Assembly (NCBI RefSeq): GCF_002926165.1
Contig: NZ_MAGP01000046.1
Location: 1-64,000, forward strand
DNA length: 64,000 nucleotides
Reading direction: 5' to 3'
From: Micromonospora chalcea
Lineage (GTDB): Bacteria > Actinomycetota > Actinomycetes > Mycobacteriales > Micromonosporaceae
Made by a program: the position numbers and the translations under genes. Every line of letters begins with the position of its first letter. Positions within the stretch are counted from its first letter, which is position 1. Shown here piece by piece: positions 16,521 through 23,557 of the stretch. The notes beneath the pieces are model-generated. The model was not told the origin of the DNA, ran no database searches, and saw only the letters and a list, made by a program, of their open reading frames with translations.

Positions 16521-17881
16521 TCGGCCACCGCCAGCGCCGCCATGACCTCGATGACGTGCTTGATGCCGGCCTTGTAGTCGTCCAGCCGGATGTTCTCGTT
16601 CGGGCCGTCGACACCGGAGTCCGCGCGGGAGACGCCGACGCCGACGATGGGCCGGTCGGCGATCACGCCCTGGTTGCCGATCCACTGCGTGTACGGCTCG
16701 ATCACCGGCTCGGTCCCGTACACCCGGCGGGCCGCGTCCGCGACGAGCGCGACGAACGGGTCGCGGTGGTCGGTGAGGTTGGGCCGGCTGGTCGCCATCA
16801 CCTCGATGCGCAGGTCACCGAAGCCGGTCGCGGCCAGGTGGTCGCGCACGCACCCGAGGACGCGCTCCGGGTCCTGGCCCGGCACCAGCCGGATCTCCAG
16901 CTTCGCCGACGCCGTCGACGGGATGCCCAGCGTCACGTCGTCACGCATGTCGCCACCGGCGATGCCGGCCACGGTCAGCGTCGGCACGGTCCGGATGGCC
17001 ACCGCCGCGGCCTGGTCGTCCAGGTCGCCGGTGAACCGCTCGACCTGGGCCCGCTTGCGCAGGAAGTCCCCGTCGAACGCCACCTTCTCCAGCAGCGCCC
17101 GCTCCTCGTCCGTCGGCGGCCGTGCGTCGTCGGCGAAGCCGGGGATCGTCACGGTGCCGTCGGGCCGCTGCAGCTGCGCCAGGGCGGCGGCCAGGCGCGC
17201 CGTGGCGGCCGGCAGCAGCGCGGTGTTCTGGCTGGTCAGGTCACGCGGCAGGGTCTGCGCGGTGAGGCGCAGGTAGAGCACGCCCTTCTCGGCCAGCTTG
17301 AGCAGCAGCCGGTCCTCGCCGTCGAGCCAGGAGTTCTCCCACAGCGCCGCGTCGCTGGCGAGCCGGTCGGCGTGCGCCTGCACGAACGAGCCCAGACCCG
17401 GGCTGTGCAGCCACTTCTTGCCCTCGAAGATGATCCGGTTGGTCACCGGCGGGGTGAGCCCGGCGAGCTTCCAGGCCGCCGCCGCGTGGATGCGGGACAT
17501 GATGACGCCCTTGTCGTCGGCCACGCCCCGGGCGTAGAGCCGGCCGTCGTGGATCTCCGCCGCGTAGGGCGGGCTGATCCAGTCGGCGTCGTCACCGGCC
17601 GGCTCGACCTCCACGTCGTAGTGCGTGAAGTGCAGCAGCGCCTTGTCGCCCTCGCCGGCCACCTCGGCCAGCACGTACGGGTACGACTGCTCCCACGGGA
17701 TGATCTCGGCCTCGCCGCCCCAGCGGCGGACCGATCCGGCGATGAACTCGGCGGTGGCCTCCATCTGCTCCGGCTCCTGGCGGCGGCTGCGGATGCGGCA
17801 CAGCTGCTGGAGCTCCTCGACGAACTCGTCGAAGTGGGCGTCGACGGCCGCCAGCGCGGCCGCGGTATCCGGTTTGGGCAT
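16517..17881 (-). CDS. M20-family metallopeptidase-like protein, catalytic Glu pair replaced
   Basis: A 454-residue protein of the M20 peptidase fold (CNDP/PepV-like). The first metal motif THYDVEVEP (H87, D89) and the bridging-Asp motif YARGVADDKG (about 117-125) are intact. The expected EGEEEIGSPG motif, which carries the general base and a metal ligand, reads EGKKWLHSPG at 153-162, and the C-terminal His motif reads GVDGPNEN. The lid/dimerisation domain is present. It may not hydrolyse peptides; alternatives are a binding role or altered chemistry. The ATG has GAGGA upstream. Confidence 0.82.
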   Translation of the reverse strand: MPKPDTAAALAAVDAHFDEFVEELQQLCRIRSRRQEPEQMEATAEFIAGSVRRWGGEAEIIPWEQSYPYVLAEVAGEGDKALLHFTHYDVEVEPAGDDADWISPPYAAEIHDGRLYARGVADDKGVIMSRIHAAAAWKLAGLTPPVTNRIIFEGKKWLHSPGLGSFVQAHADRLASDAALWENSWLDGEDRLLLKLAEKGVLYLRLTAQTLPRDLTSQNTALLPAATARLAAALAQLQRPDGTVTIPGFADDARPPTDEERALLEKVAFDGDFLRKRAQVERFTGDLDDQAAAVAIRTVPTLTVAGIAGGDMRDDVTLGIPSTASAKLEIRLVPGQDPERVLGCVRDHLAATGFGDLRIEVMATSRPNLTDHRDPFVALVADAARRVYGTEPVIEPYTQWIGNQGVIADRPIVGVGVSRADSGVDGPNENIRLDDYKAGIKHVIEVMAALAVAE

Positions 17882-17916
17882 GGTGGTCCTCACAGAAGGG
17901 GTCGGAGAGGGGGAAG

Positions 17917-18663
17917 TCAGTGGATGGTGACGCCGCCGTCGACGAAGATCGTCTGGCCGGTGGTCATGGCGGCGGCGTCGCTCAGCAGGTAGGCGACCGC
18001 GTTGGCGACATCCTGCGGCTGCGCCATCCGGCCCAGCGGGATGCTCGCCATCTTGTCCGCGAGGTACGCCTCGTCGCCACGTACGTCGGAGGTCATGTCG
18101 GTGGGCACGATGGTCGGTCCGACGGCGTTGACCCGGATCCGGTCGGGCGCCCACTCCAGGGCCAGCACACGCGCCATGTGCATCACGCCGGCCTTGCTCA
18201 CGCAGTAGCCGAGCGTGTTCAGCACCGCGATGTGCCCGTTCGTGGAACCGATGTTCACCACCGCGCCGCTCGTCTGCCGCAGCGCCGGGTACGCGGCCTG
18301 ACACATCCGGAACGTGCCGGTGAGGTTGACGTCCAGGACGTCGGTGAAGTCCTGCTCGGACATCGTGGCCGCCGGCCCGCGCCGGACGATCCCGGCGTTG
18401 TTCACCAGCAGGTCCAGGCGGCCGTGGGAGTCGAGGACCTCGTCCACCAGCGCGGCGCAGGAGCCGGCCGACCGGACGTCGACCCGGTGCCGGGTGTGCG
18501 CGCCGCCGGACAGCTCGGCCTCGCTCCAGTCGTCGAGCAGGTCGGCCTGGGCCACGGTGGCCCCGCGCTGCGCGAGCGTCGCCGCGATGCGGGCCCCGAT
18601 GCCGCGGGCCGCCCCGGTCACCACTGCCACCCGGCCGTCGAACCGGTTCGGGTCGGTGTTCAT
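17917..18663 (-). CDS. Short-chain dehydrogenase/reductase
   Basis: A 248-residue classical SDR. The NAD(P) loop TGAARGIG is near residue 18, NNAG near 90, the catalytic Ser in NIGSTNG, Tyr and Lys in YCVSK, and the C-terminal ...TGQTIFVDGG is standard for this fold. It oxidises or reduces an alcohol/ketone. It sits between the ABC importer and the M20-like gene, 35 nt from the latter, so it belongs to the same catabolic transcript. Confidence 0.92.
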   Translation of the reverse strand: MNTDPNRFDGRVAVVTGAARGIGARIAATLAQRGATVAQADLLDDWSEAELSGGAHTRHRVDVRSAGSCAALVDEVLDSHGRLDLLVNNAGIVRRGPAATMSEQDFTDVLDVNLTGTFRMCQAAYPALRQTSGAVVNIGSTNGHIAVLNTLGYCVSKAGVMHMARVLALEWAPDRIRVNAVGPTIVPTDMTSDVRGDEAYLADKMASIPLGRMAQPQDVANAVAYLLSDAAAMTTGQTIFVDGGVTIH

Positions 18664-18702
18664 GTCGCGTGTCCTGCCTTTCCGGTCCGGCCACCGGCCG
18701 GG

Positions 18703-18768
18703 CGGGCGTTGCGCACGCCCGACCGGTGCCCCCAACACGTGACGGCGGTCCCGTCCACTGCCGTCACG
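18703..18768 (-). terminator. Two stem-loops after the ABC permease gene
   Basis: In minus-strand order the first hairpin has 12-bp arms (18738-18749 with 18757-18768, one G-T pair) and spans the permease stop codon. A second with 7-bp arms lies at 18703-18721. They separate the importer genes from the SDR gene and may attenuate or process the transcript. No clear U-tract is seen. Confidence 0.5.
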
Positions 18769-19615
18769 CGCCGATCACCTTCGTGTCCTCGGCCCAGAAG
18801 GCCAGCCGCTTCTGCAGCAGCCGGATCACGAAGTGCGCCACCAGACCCATCAGCGACAGCACCACCAGCACGGCGAACATGCCGGCGATGTCGAAGTTGT
18901 AGTTGGTCTGCAGCAGCAGGTAGCCCAGGCCCTCCTTGGCGCCGATGAACTCGCCGACGACCGCGCCGAGGATGGCGAAGACGATGCCGATGTCCAGGCC
19001 GGCGAAGATGAACGGCAGCGCGCTGGGCAGCCGCACCATCCGGAAGATCTGCGCCTTGCTCGCGCCGAACACCGTCAGCATCTGGATCTTGTCGGCGTCG
19101 GCCGCGCGCAGACCCTCGATGACGTTCACCAGCATCGGGAAGAACGAGATCACCGCGGCCATGACCACCTTGCTGGTCAGGCCGAAACCGAACCAGACCA
19201 CGAACAGCGGGGCCAGGGCGACCTTGGGCACGGTCTGGAAGGCCACGATGTACGGCATCAGCGTGGCTTCGACGATCTTGATCTGGGAGATGAACGTGCC
19301 GAGCACCAGGGCGGCGCCGACGCCGATCACGAACCCGAGCAGCGCCTCCTGCGTGGTCACCCAGAAGTGACCCCAGAACTGGTCGTCGCCGAGCTGCTGC
19401 CACAGCGACTCGACCACGCTCGACGGCAGCGGCAGGACGTACTCGTCGACGCCGAGGAGCTGGACGCCGTACTCCCAGGCCAGCACGACCACGACGAAGA
19501 CCGTCGGGACCAGCCAGAGCTGGGGCTTCTCCCGCAGGTCGAACTTGCGCCGGGCGGGCCGGGCGGACGGCGCCGGTGGCTGGGCCGGCTTGCGGACCAG
19601 GTTGCTTGTTGCCAT
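18764..19615 (-). CDS. ABC transporter permease (NitT/TauT/SsuC type)
   Basis: A 283-residue membrane protein with about six hydrophobic segments and the EAA-type loop GLRAADADKIQMLTVFGASKAQIFRMV of the nitrate/sulfonate/taurine and pyrimidine-precursor permeases (abridged: TVFGASKAQIF). It forms the channel with the ATPase encoded 12 nt upstream and the lipoprotein before that. Substrates of this class are small anions or N-heterocycles such as riboflavin or thiamine precursors, hydroxymethylpyrimidine or sulfonates. Confidence 0.93.
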   Translation of the reverse strand: MATSNLVRKPAQPPAPSARPARRKFDLREKPQLWLVPTVFVVVVLAWEYGVQLLGVDEYVLPLPSSVVESLWQQLGDDQFWGHFWVTTQEALLGFVIGVGAALVLGTFISQIKIVEATLMPYIVAFQTVPKVALAPLFVVWFGFGLTSKVVMAAVISFFPMLVNVIEGLRAADADKIQMLTVFGASKAQIFRMVRLPSALPFIFAGLDIGIVFAILGAVVGEFIGAKEGLGYLLLQTNYNFDIAGMFAVLVVLSLMGLVAHFVIRLLQKRLAFWAEDTKVIGA

Positions 19616-19627
19616 GGCTGTCCCTCG

Positions 19628-20458
19628 TCAGTCGATTACGCCGGCGGCGTTGAAGTGTCGGCGGATCCGTTCCACATAGACCCCGGCCCGGTCGGACGAC
19701 ATGATGCCGAGGTCACGCGGCCGTTCCAGGTCGATGTCCATGACCTCGGCGATGCGGCCCGGCCGCGGGCTGAGCACCACCACCCGGTCGGAGAGGAAGA
19801 CCGCCTCCGGGATGGAGTGCGTGACCAGCACGATCGTCTGGTTGCTCTCCTGCCAGATCCGCAGCAGCTCCACGTTCATGTACTCGCGGGTCATCGCGTC
19901 GAGCGCGCCGAACGGCTCGTCCATCAGCAGCACCGCCGGGTCGTGCACGAGCGCCCGGCAGATGCCGGCCCGCTGCTGCATACCGCCGCTGAGCTCGTGC
20001 GGGTACTTCTGCTCGAAGCCGTTGAGACCGACCATCTCGAGCAGTTGCTGCGCGCGTTCCCGGTGCCGGCGGGGATCCAGTCGCTGGATCTCCGCCGGCA
20101 CCATCACGTTGTCGAAGATGGTGCGCCAGGGCAGCAGCGTCGGTGCCTGGAACACCATCCCGACCTCGGGAAGGGGCTTCGTCACGTCCCGCCCGGCGAT
20201 CCGTACCGCGCCGCCGGTCTTCGGGCTGAGCCCGGCGAGGATCTTCAGCAAAGTGGTCTTGCCGCACCCGGACGGTCCCACGACCGAGATGAACTCGCCG
20301 CGACGTACCGTCAGGTTGATGTCGCTCAACGCCAGGGTCGGTGCCGACTTCCGGGGCCGGTACTCCTTGTCCAGCCCGTCGATCTCGATCCAGGAGTCTT
20401 CCGACACCGATGCCGGAGCCTGCGTCTGCGCCCGGCGGGCCGTCGCCTTGATGGCCAT
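19628..20458 (-). CDS. ABC transporter ATPase (SsuB/TauB type)
   Basis: A 276-residue ATPase. Walker A GPSGCGKTT is near residue 60, the signature LSGGMQQR near 155, Walker B VLLMDEP and the switch VTHS (Ser follows His) near 210, the last being typical of the SsuB/TauB subgroup. It has a 25-residue Ala/Gln-rich N-terminal extension before the ABC domain. It energises the NitT/TauT-type importer of this island. Confidence 0.95.
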   Translation of the reverse strand: MAIKATARRAQTQAPASVSEDSWIEIDGLDKEYRPRKSAPTLALSDINLTVRRGEFISVVGPSGCGKTTLLKILAGLSPKTGGAVRIAGRDVTKPLPEVGMVFQAPTLLPWRTIFDNVMVPAEIQRLDPRRHRERAQQLLEMVGLNGFEQKYPHELSGGMQQRAGICRALVHDPAVLLMDEPFGALDAMTREYMNVELLRIWQESNQTIVLVTHSIPEAVFLSDRVVVLSPRPGRIAEVMDIDLERPRDLGIMSSDRAGVYVERIRRHFNAAGVID

Positions 20459-20482
20459 CGAAATCCCTTCCGCTGTCCGCTG

Positions 20483-21592
20483 CTAGGCGGTGTAGTTCGC
20501 GGCCTTGCTGAGCACCGCGGCCTTGTCGAAGTTGTTCGCGCCGGAGAGCAGGCTCGGGTCCCAGAGCTTCTTCAGGTCGACGTCACCGGAGATCTGGCCG
20601 GCCTCCTTGGTGTACGCCTGGGTCTTCGCCCACTCGTCGTCGCTGATCGCGCCCCAGTCACCGAACTGCTCCGGCTCGCCGCTGGCCGGCGTGGCCGTCT
20701 TCAGCCACGCGGCGAGGCTCTCGGTGTCCGCCTTGAGCCGCTCGTCGGCGGACTTGCCGGCGAGGATCTGCGGGAACACCTTGTAGCCGATCTTCATGGC
20801 GGCCTCGGGGTTCTTGGCCGAGAAGAGCATCGCCTTGTACGCCGCGCGCAGGAACCGCTCGTACGAGTCCTTCTTGGCGTCGAAGTCACGGGCGCCGACG
20901 CTGAAGGTGAGCGACCGGATGCCGGTGAACACGTCCGGGTTGGTCAGGTACTTCAGCTGGGTGCCGGCGTTCTCGATGACCGCGTACGCCTGGGTGTAGA
21001 GCGCCAGCATGTCGACCTTGCCGTCGTTGAGCGCGGCGGCGGCCTGCGCGCCGACGCCCACCGGCAGCAGCTCGACGTCCTTGGCCGGGTCCAGCCCGGC
21101 GGCCTTGACGTAGGCGCGGGCGTACGGGGCCGAGCCGGAGGCAAGGCTGATCACGCCGATCTTCTTGCCGCGCAGGTCCGCGCCGCCGGTGATCGGGGAG
21201 TCCGGCTTCACCGCCATCACCCACGGCCAGTTCTGCACCAGGCCGCCGATGGCCTTGATCGGCACGTTCTTCTCCACCGCGCCGAGCGCCGAGCCGGCGT
21301 CGGCGGGGGTGATGTCGCCGCTGCCGGAGGCGACCGCCTGGAGGGCGGCGACCGAGCCGTCGGCGTTGATCGTCTCGACGGTCAGCTTCTCCTCGGCGAA
21401 GTAGCCGAGTTCCTTGGCGACCGCGTAGACGGCCACCTCCTCCTTCGGGCCGATCACGGCCGAGGCGATGGCCATGGTCAGCTTCGCCTCCTTGCCCTCG
21501 CCGCCGGCCTCGTCGTCGGAGCCGCCGCCGCAGGCGGAGAGAACCAGCGTGGCGGCCAGCGCCGCCGGGAGCAGTGCCCACTTCCGTTTCAT
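20483..21592 (-). CDS. ABC transporter substrate-binding lipoprotein (SsuA/TauA/NMT1 type)
   Basis: A 369-residue lipoprotein. The signal MKRKWALLPAALAATLVLSAC ends in a lipobox LSAC followed by a Gly/Ser/Asp linker. The mature chain contains features of the NMT1/SsuA family: AVYAVAKELGYFAEE, GSGDITPADAGSALGAVEKN and LRGKKIGVISLASGSAPYARAYVKAAGLDP (abridged: KKIGVISL). It delivers the ligand to the permease/ATPase encoded just downstream. GAGGT lies about 9 nt before the ATG. The ligand is not deducible, but the hydantoinase-like and cyclase-like enzymes of the island suggest an N-heterocycle (inference). Confidence 0.92.
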   Translation of the reverse strand: MKRKWALLPAALAATLVLSACGGGSDDEAGGEGKEAKLTMAIASAVIGPKEEVAVYAVAKELGYFAEEKLTVETINADGSVAALQAVASGSGDITPADAGSALGAVEKNVPIKAIGGLVQNWPWVMAVKPDSPITGGADLRGKKIGVISLASGSAPYARAYVKAAGLDPAKDVELLPVGVGAQAAAALNDGKVDMLALYTQAYAVIENAGTQLKYLTNPDVFTGIRSLTFSVGARDFDAKKDSYERFLRAAYKAMLFSAKNPEAAMKIGYKVFPQILAGKSADERLKADTESLAAWLKTATPASGEPEQFGDWGAISDDEWAKTQAYTKEAGQISGDVDLKKLWDPSLLSGANNFDKAAVLSKAANYTA

Positions 21593-21623
21593 ATGCACAC
21601 ACCTCGTCGTGAGTCGGGGGAGA

Positions 21624-21653
21624 CCGCCTCCGCCGCCGTGGCGGCGGAGGCGG
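21624..21653 (-). terminator. Perfect 14-bp-arm hairpin upstream of the binding-protein gene
   Basis: CCGCCTCCGCCGCC and its exact complement are separated by only 2 nt, giving a very stable stem-loop 31 nt before the binding-protein start. It follows three smaller tandem hairpins, so the whole leader is highly structured. It may terminate, attenuate or protect the transcript. Confidence 0.6.
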
Positions 21654-21657
21654 GGTA

Positions 21658-21751
21658 TCAGGCGTCGCGGCGCGACGCGACAGTTGCCGTCAGGCGTCGC
21701 GCGGCGACGCCCCAGTGCCCTCAGGCGTCGCGCAGCGACGCGACCAGTGCC
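21658..21751. repeat. Three tandem 31-32 bp units, each carrying a hairpin
   Basis: Units begin at 21658, 21690 and 21721 with TCAGGCGTCGCG. Each contains GCGTCGC-3 nt-GCGACGC, a 7-bp-arm hairpin with differing loops (GGC, GCG, GCA). The right-most unit is the 3' end of the SnoaL-like gene including its stop codon, so the other two look like duplicated copies of that gene end. Confidence 0.75.
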
Positions 21752-22107
21752 AGGTCGTTGTAGACGTGCTGCTCGACGATCAGCGCGCCGTCGAGCACGA
21801 ACACGTCCGCGTAGCGGATGTCCTCGAACGGCGTGCCGTCGAGCCACTCCCCGTACAGCCGCCCGAGCGAGGTCACGGTGACCCGCCCGTTGTCGTCACC
21901 CACCAGGTAGCGGTCCCGGTGCTTGCGCACCCACCGGTAGGTCCCGGTCGAGGCGGCCGCCATCTCCCGCAGCGAGGAGTACTCCCGGCCGCCCGGGAAG
22001 ACCAGCCGGGCCTGCGGCGCGAGGAACGCGCCGGCCTCGTCGAGCCGGCGGTCCTCACACAGCTGCAGGTAGCTGTCGATCAGCCCGGGCGCGTCCGGTG
22101 CGCTCAT
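21721..22107 (-). CDS. SnoaL/NTF2-like small protein
   Basis: A 128-residue single-domain protein that looks like the SnoaL/NTF2 cone fold: an N-terminal helix IDSYLQLCEDRRLDEAGAFLAPQARLVFPGG (abridged: LIDSYLQLCEDRRLDEA), then strands YLVGDDNGRVTVTSLGRLYG and VLDGALIVEQHVYNDLAL. Members act as ketosteroid-isomerase-like enzymes or subunits. The ATG overlaps the upstream stop codon (ATGA), so it is coupled to the small gene before it. The function is unknown; it may process a substrate of the flavoprotein and methyltransferase encoded upstream. Confidence 0.7.
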   Translation of the reverse strand: MSAPDAPGLIDSYLQLCEDRRLDEAGAFLAPQARLVFPGGREYSSLREMAAASTGTYRWVRKHRDRYLVGDDNGRVTVTSLGRLYGEWLDGTPFEDIRYADVFVLDGALIVEQHVYNDLALVASLRDA

Positions 22108-22418
22108 CAGCCGGTCTTCTCGCTCAGCGCCGCCTCCCACTGGTCCCGCAGCGGGTGCTCCGCGGGGCCGTGCTCGGTGAGGATGCGCATCAGGCGGGCC
22201 AGCAGCGCGTCCCGCTCGCGGTCGAGGACCTGCTGCTCCTCCTCGGTGGAGGCGAACCCGTCGACGGCGCCCTCGGTCAGCACGCCGGAACGGGTCAGCA
22301 GCGCCTCGACCACACGTACCCGCTGCCGGGTCACGTGCAGCTCGGTGGAGAGCTGCAGCACCAGGTCGAGCAGCTTGCCGACCTTGGGGTCTCCGAAGTA
22401 GTCGAACTCGGTGCTCAT
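22107..22418 (-). CDS. Small conserved-looking helical protein, unknown function
   Basis: A 103-residue acidic protein without signal peptide or membrane segment. It appears almost fully helical, with a likely coiled coil in the centre (LLDLVLQLSTELHVTRQRVRV and EEEQQVLDRERDALLARLMRI, in separate parts). It overlaps both neighbours by ATGA, so it is a real, tightly coupled gene. I do not recognise a family. Position between a methyltransferase and a SnoaL-like protein suggests an accessory subunit or partner of one of them (inference). Confidence 0.65.
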   Translation of the reverse strand: MSTEFDYFGDPKVGKLLDLVLQLSTELHVTRQRVRVVEALLTRSGVLTEGAVDGFASTEEEQQVLDRERDALLARLMRILTEHGPAEHPLRDQWEAALSEKTG

Positions 22419-23494
22419 CACGCCTCCGGCTTGGTCGCGGCCAGTACGGCCCAGGGGAAGTGCCACTCGGGACGGTCGCCCCAGCCCTGCGGCTGGACGC
22501 CGTTGCGGCGCTCGTCGAACGGGGTCCACGACACGTCGGTCAGGCCCGCCTCGGCGCAGACCTCGATCAGGTCCGAGCCGAACAGGTCGTGGAAGAACGG
22601 CTCGTTGTTGCGCTCGGCGTGCTCGTAGACGGTGGCGTCGCGCAGCGGGTCGCCGGTGAGCATGAACTCCAGGAAGCGCAGCGAGCCGCCCGGCTTGAGC
22701 AGGCGCGCCGCCTCCACGATCGTTTCCCGGATCGCGGTGGCCGGCATCTCGTGCAGCACCATCGTGCCGGTGACCACGTCGCAGCTGCCCGACTCGATGC
22801 CGGTGGCCCGGAAGACGGCCTGCCGGTAGTCGATCGCCAGCCCGGTCGCCTCGGCCTCGGCGTGGGCCAGCCGCAGACCCGGCGCGGCCAGGTCCACGCC
22901 GATGACCTGCGCGGTCGGGTACTTCGCGGGCAGCGGCCGGGTGCTCTTGCCGAAGCCGCATCCGATGTCGACGATCCGGGTCGCCGCGGGCAGCTCGGGC
23001 AGGGCGGTCTTGGCGAACAGCGTGTGGAACTTGTAGCCGTCGTTGTCGCGCAGCATGACGATGCGCGCCCCGAACTCGTACACGTAGGCCGACATGTCGT
23101 CGGAGAAGAAGCTGCCGGGCTGGATGTGGATGTCGTAGTCGGTGTACCAGTCGGGCAGTTCCAGGTCGGGGTTCAGCTCCAGCGAGCCCTTCGGCTGCTC
23201 GGGCACCGACGTCAGCTGGTCGGTCAGCTCCTCGCGGCGGCTGAGCACCGCGTCGCCGGCGACCTTCCACAGCATCTTCTGCTGCACCCGCTCCAGGTGG
23301 CTGAACCACGGGTAGAGCGGAAGGCCGCGCAGCACCTGGCTCGCGTCGCCGACCGTGGTGGCCGCCGCGCCGGTGGCGCCGTACTCCTCGCGCAGCGCCG
23401 GGTAGACGGTGTCCGCCCAGCGCTTGCGCAGGCCGAGGACGAAGTCCACGGCGGAACGCTCATCCAGGGTGAGGCGCTCCTCGATGTCCAGCAT
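22418..23494 (-). CDS. SAM-dependent methyltransferase
   Basis: A 358-residue class I methyltransferase with an additional N-terminal domain of about 165 residues. The SAM loop VDIGCGFGKST is near residue 183, followed by the acidic strand end VIGVDLAAPGL; DVVTGTMVLHEMP and LLKPGGSLRFLEF are the later motifs. The N-terminal part has no motif I recognise but includes an aromatic-rich segment (LPDWYTDYDIHIQPGSFF). It lies 63 nt after the flavoprotein gene with a hairpin between, and is probably in the same transcript. Substrate unknown. Confidence 0.85.
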   Translation of the reverse strand: MLDIEERLTLDERSAVDFVLGLRKRWADTVYPALREEYGATGAAATTVGDASQVLRGLPLYPWFSHLERVQQKMLWKVAGDAVLSRREELTDQLTSVPEQPKGSLELNPDLELPDWYTDYDIHIQPGSFFSDDMSAYVYEFGARIVMLRDNDGYKFHTLFAKTALPELPAATRIVDIGCGFGKSTRPLPAKYPTAQVIGVDLAAPGLRLAHAEAEATGLAIDYRQAVFRATGIESGSCDVVTGTMVLHEMPATAIRETIVEAARLLKPGGSLRFLEFMLTGDPLRDATVYEHAERNNEPFFHDLFGSDLIEVCAEAGLTDVSWTPFDERRNGVQPQGWGDRPEWHFPWAVLAATKPEA

Positions 23495-23522
23495 GCGTGT
23501 CTCCTCTTCAGGTGGGGGAGGA

Positions 23523-23547
23523 CCGGTCCGCGGCGGGCCGCGACCGG
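23523..23547 (-). terminator. Imperfect intercistronic stem-loop
   Basis: CCGGT-CGCGG pairs with CCGCG-ACCGG with a single bulged C, between the flavoprotein stop codon and the methyltransferase start. It could partly attenuate transcription; no T-run is visible. Confidence 0.4.
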
Positions 23548-23557
23548 GATGGACGGG

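Noticed and set aside
18833..21763. Very long plus-strand open frame (over 900 codons) opposite the NitT/TauT ABC genes
   Set aside because: It is antisense to three clear transporter genes, is composed mostly of Arg, Asp, His and Gly, and has no domain; it is an artefact of high GC codon bias.
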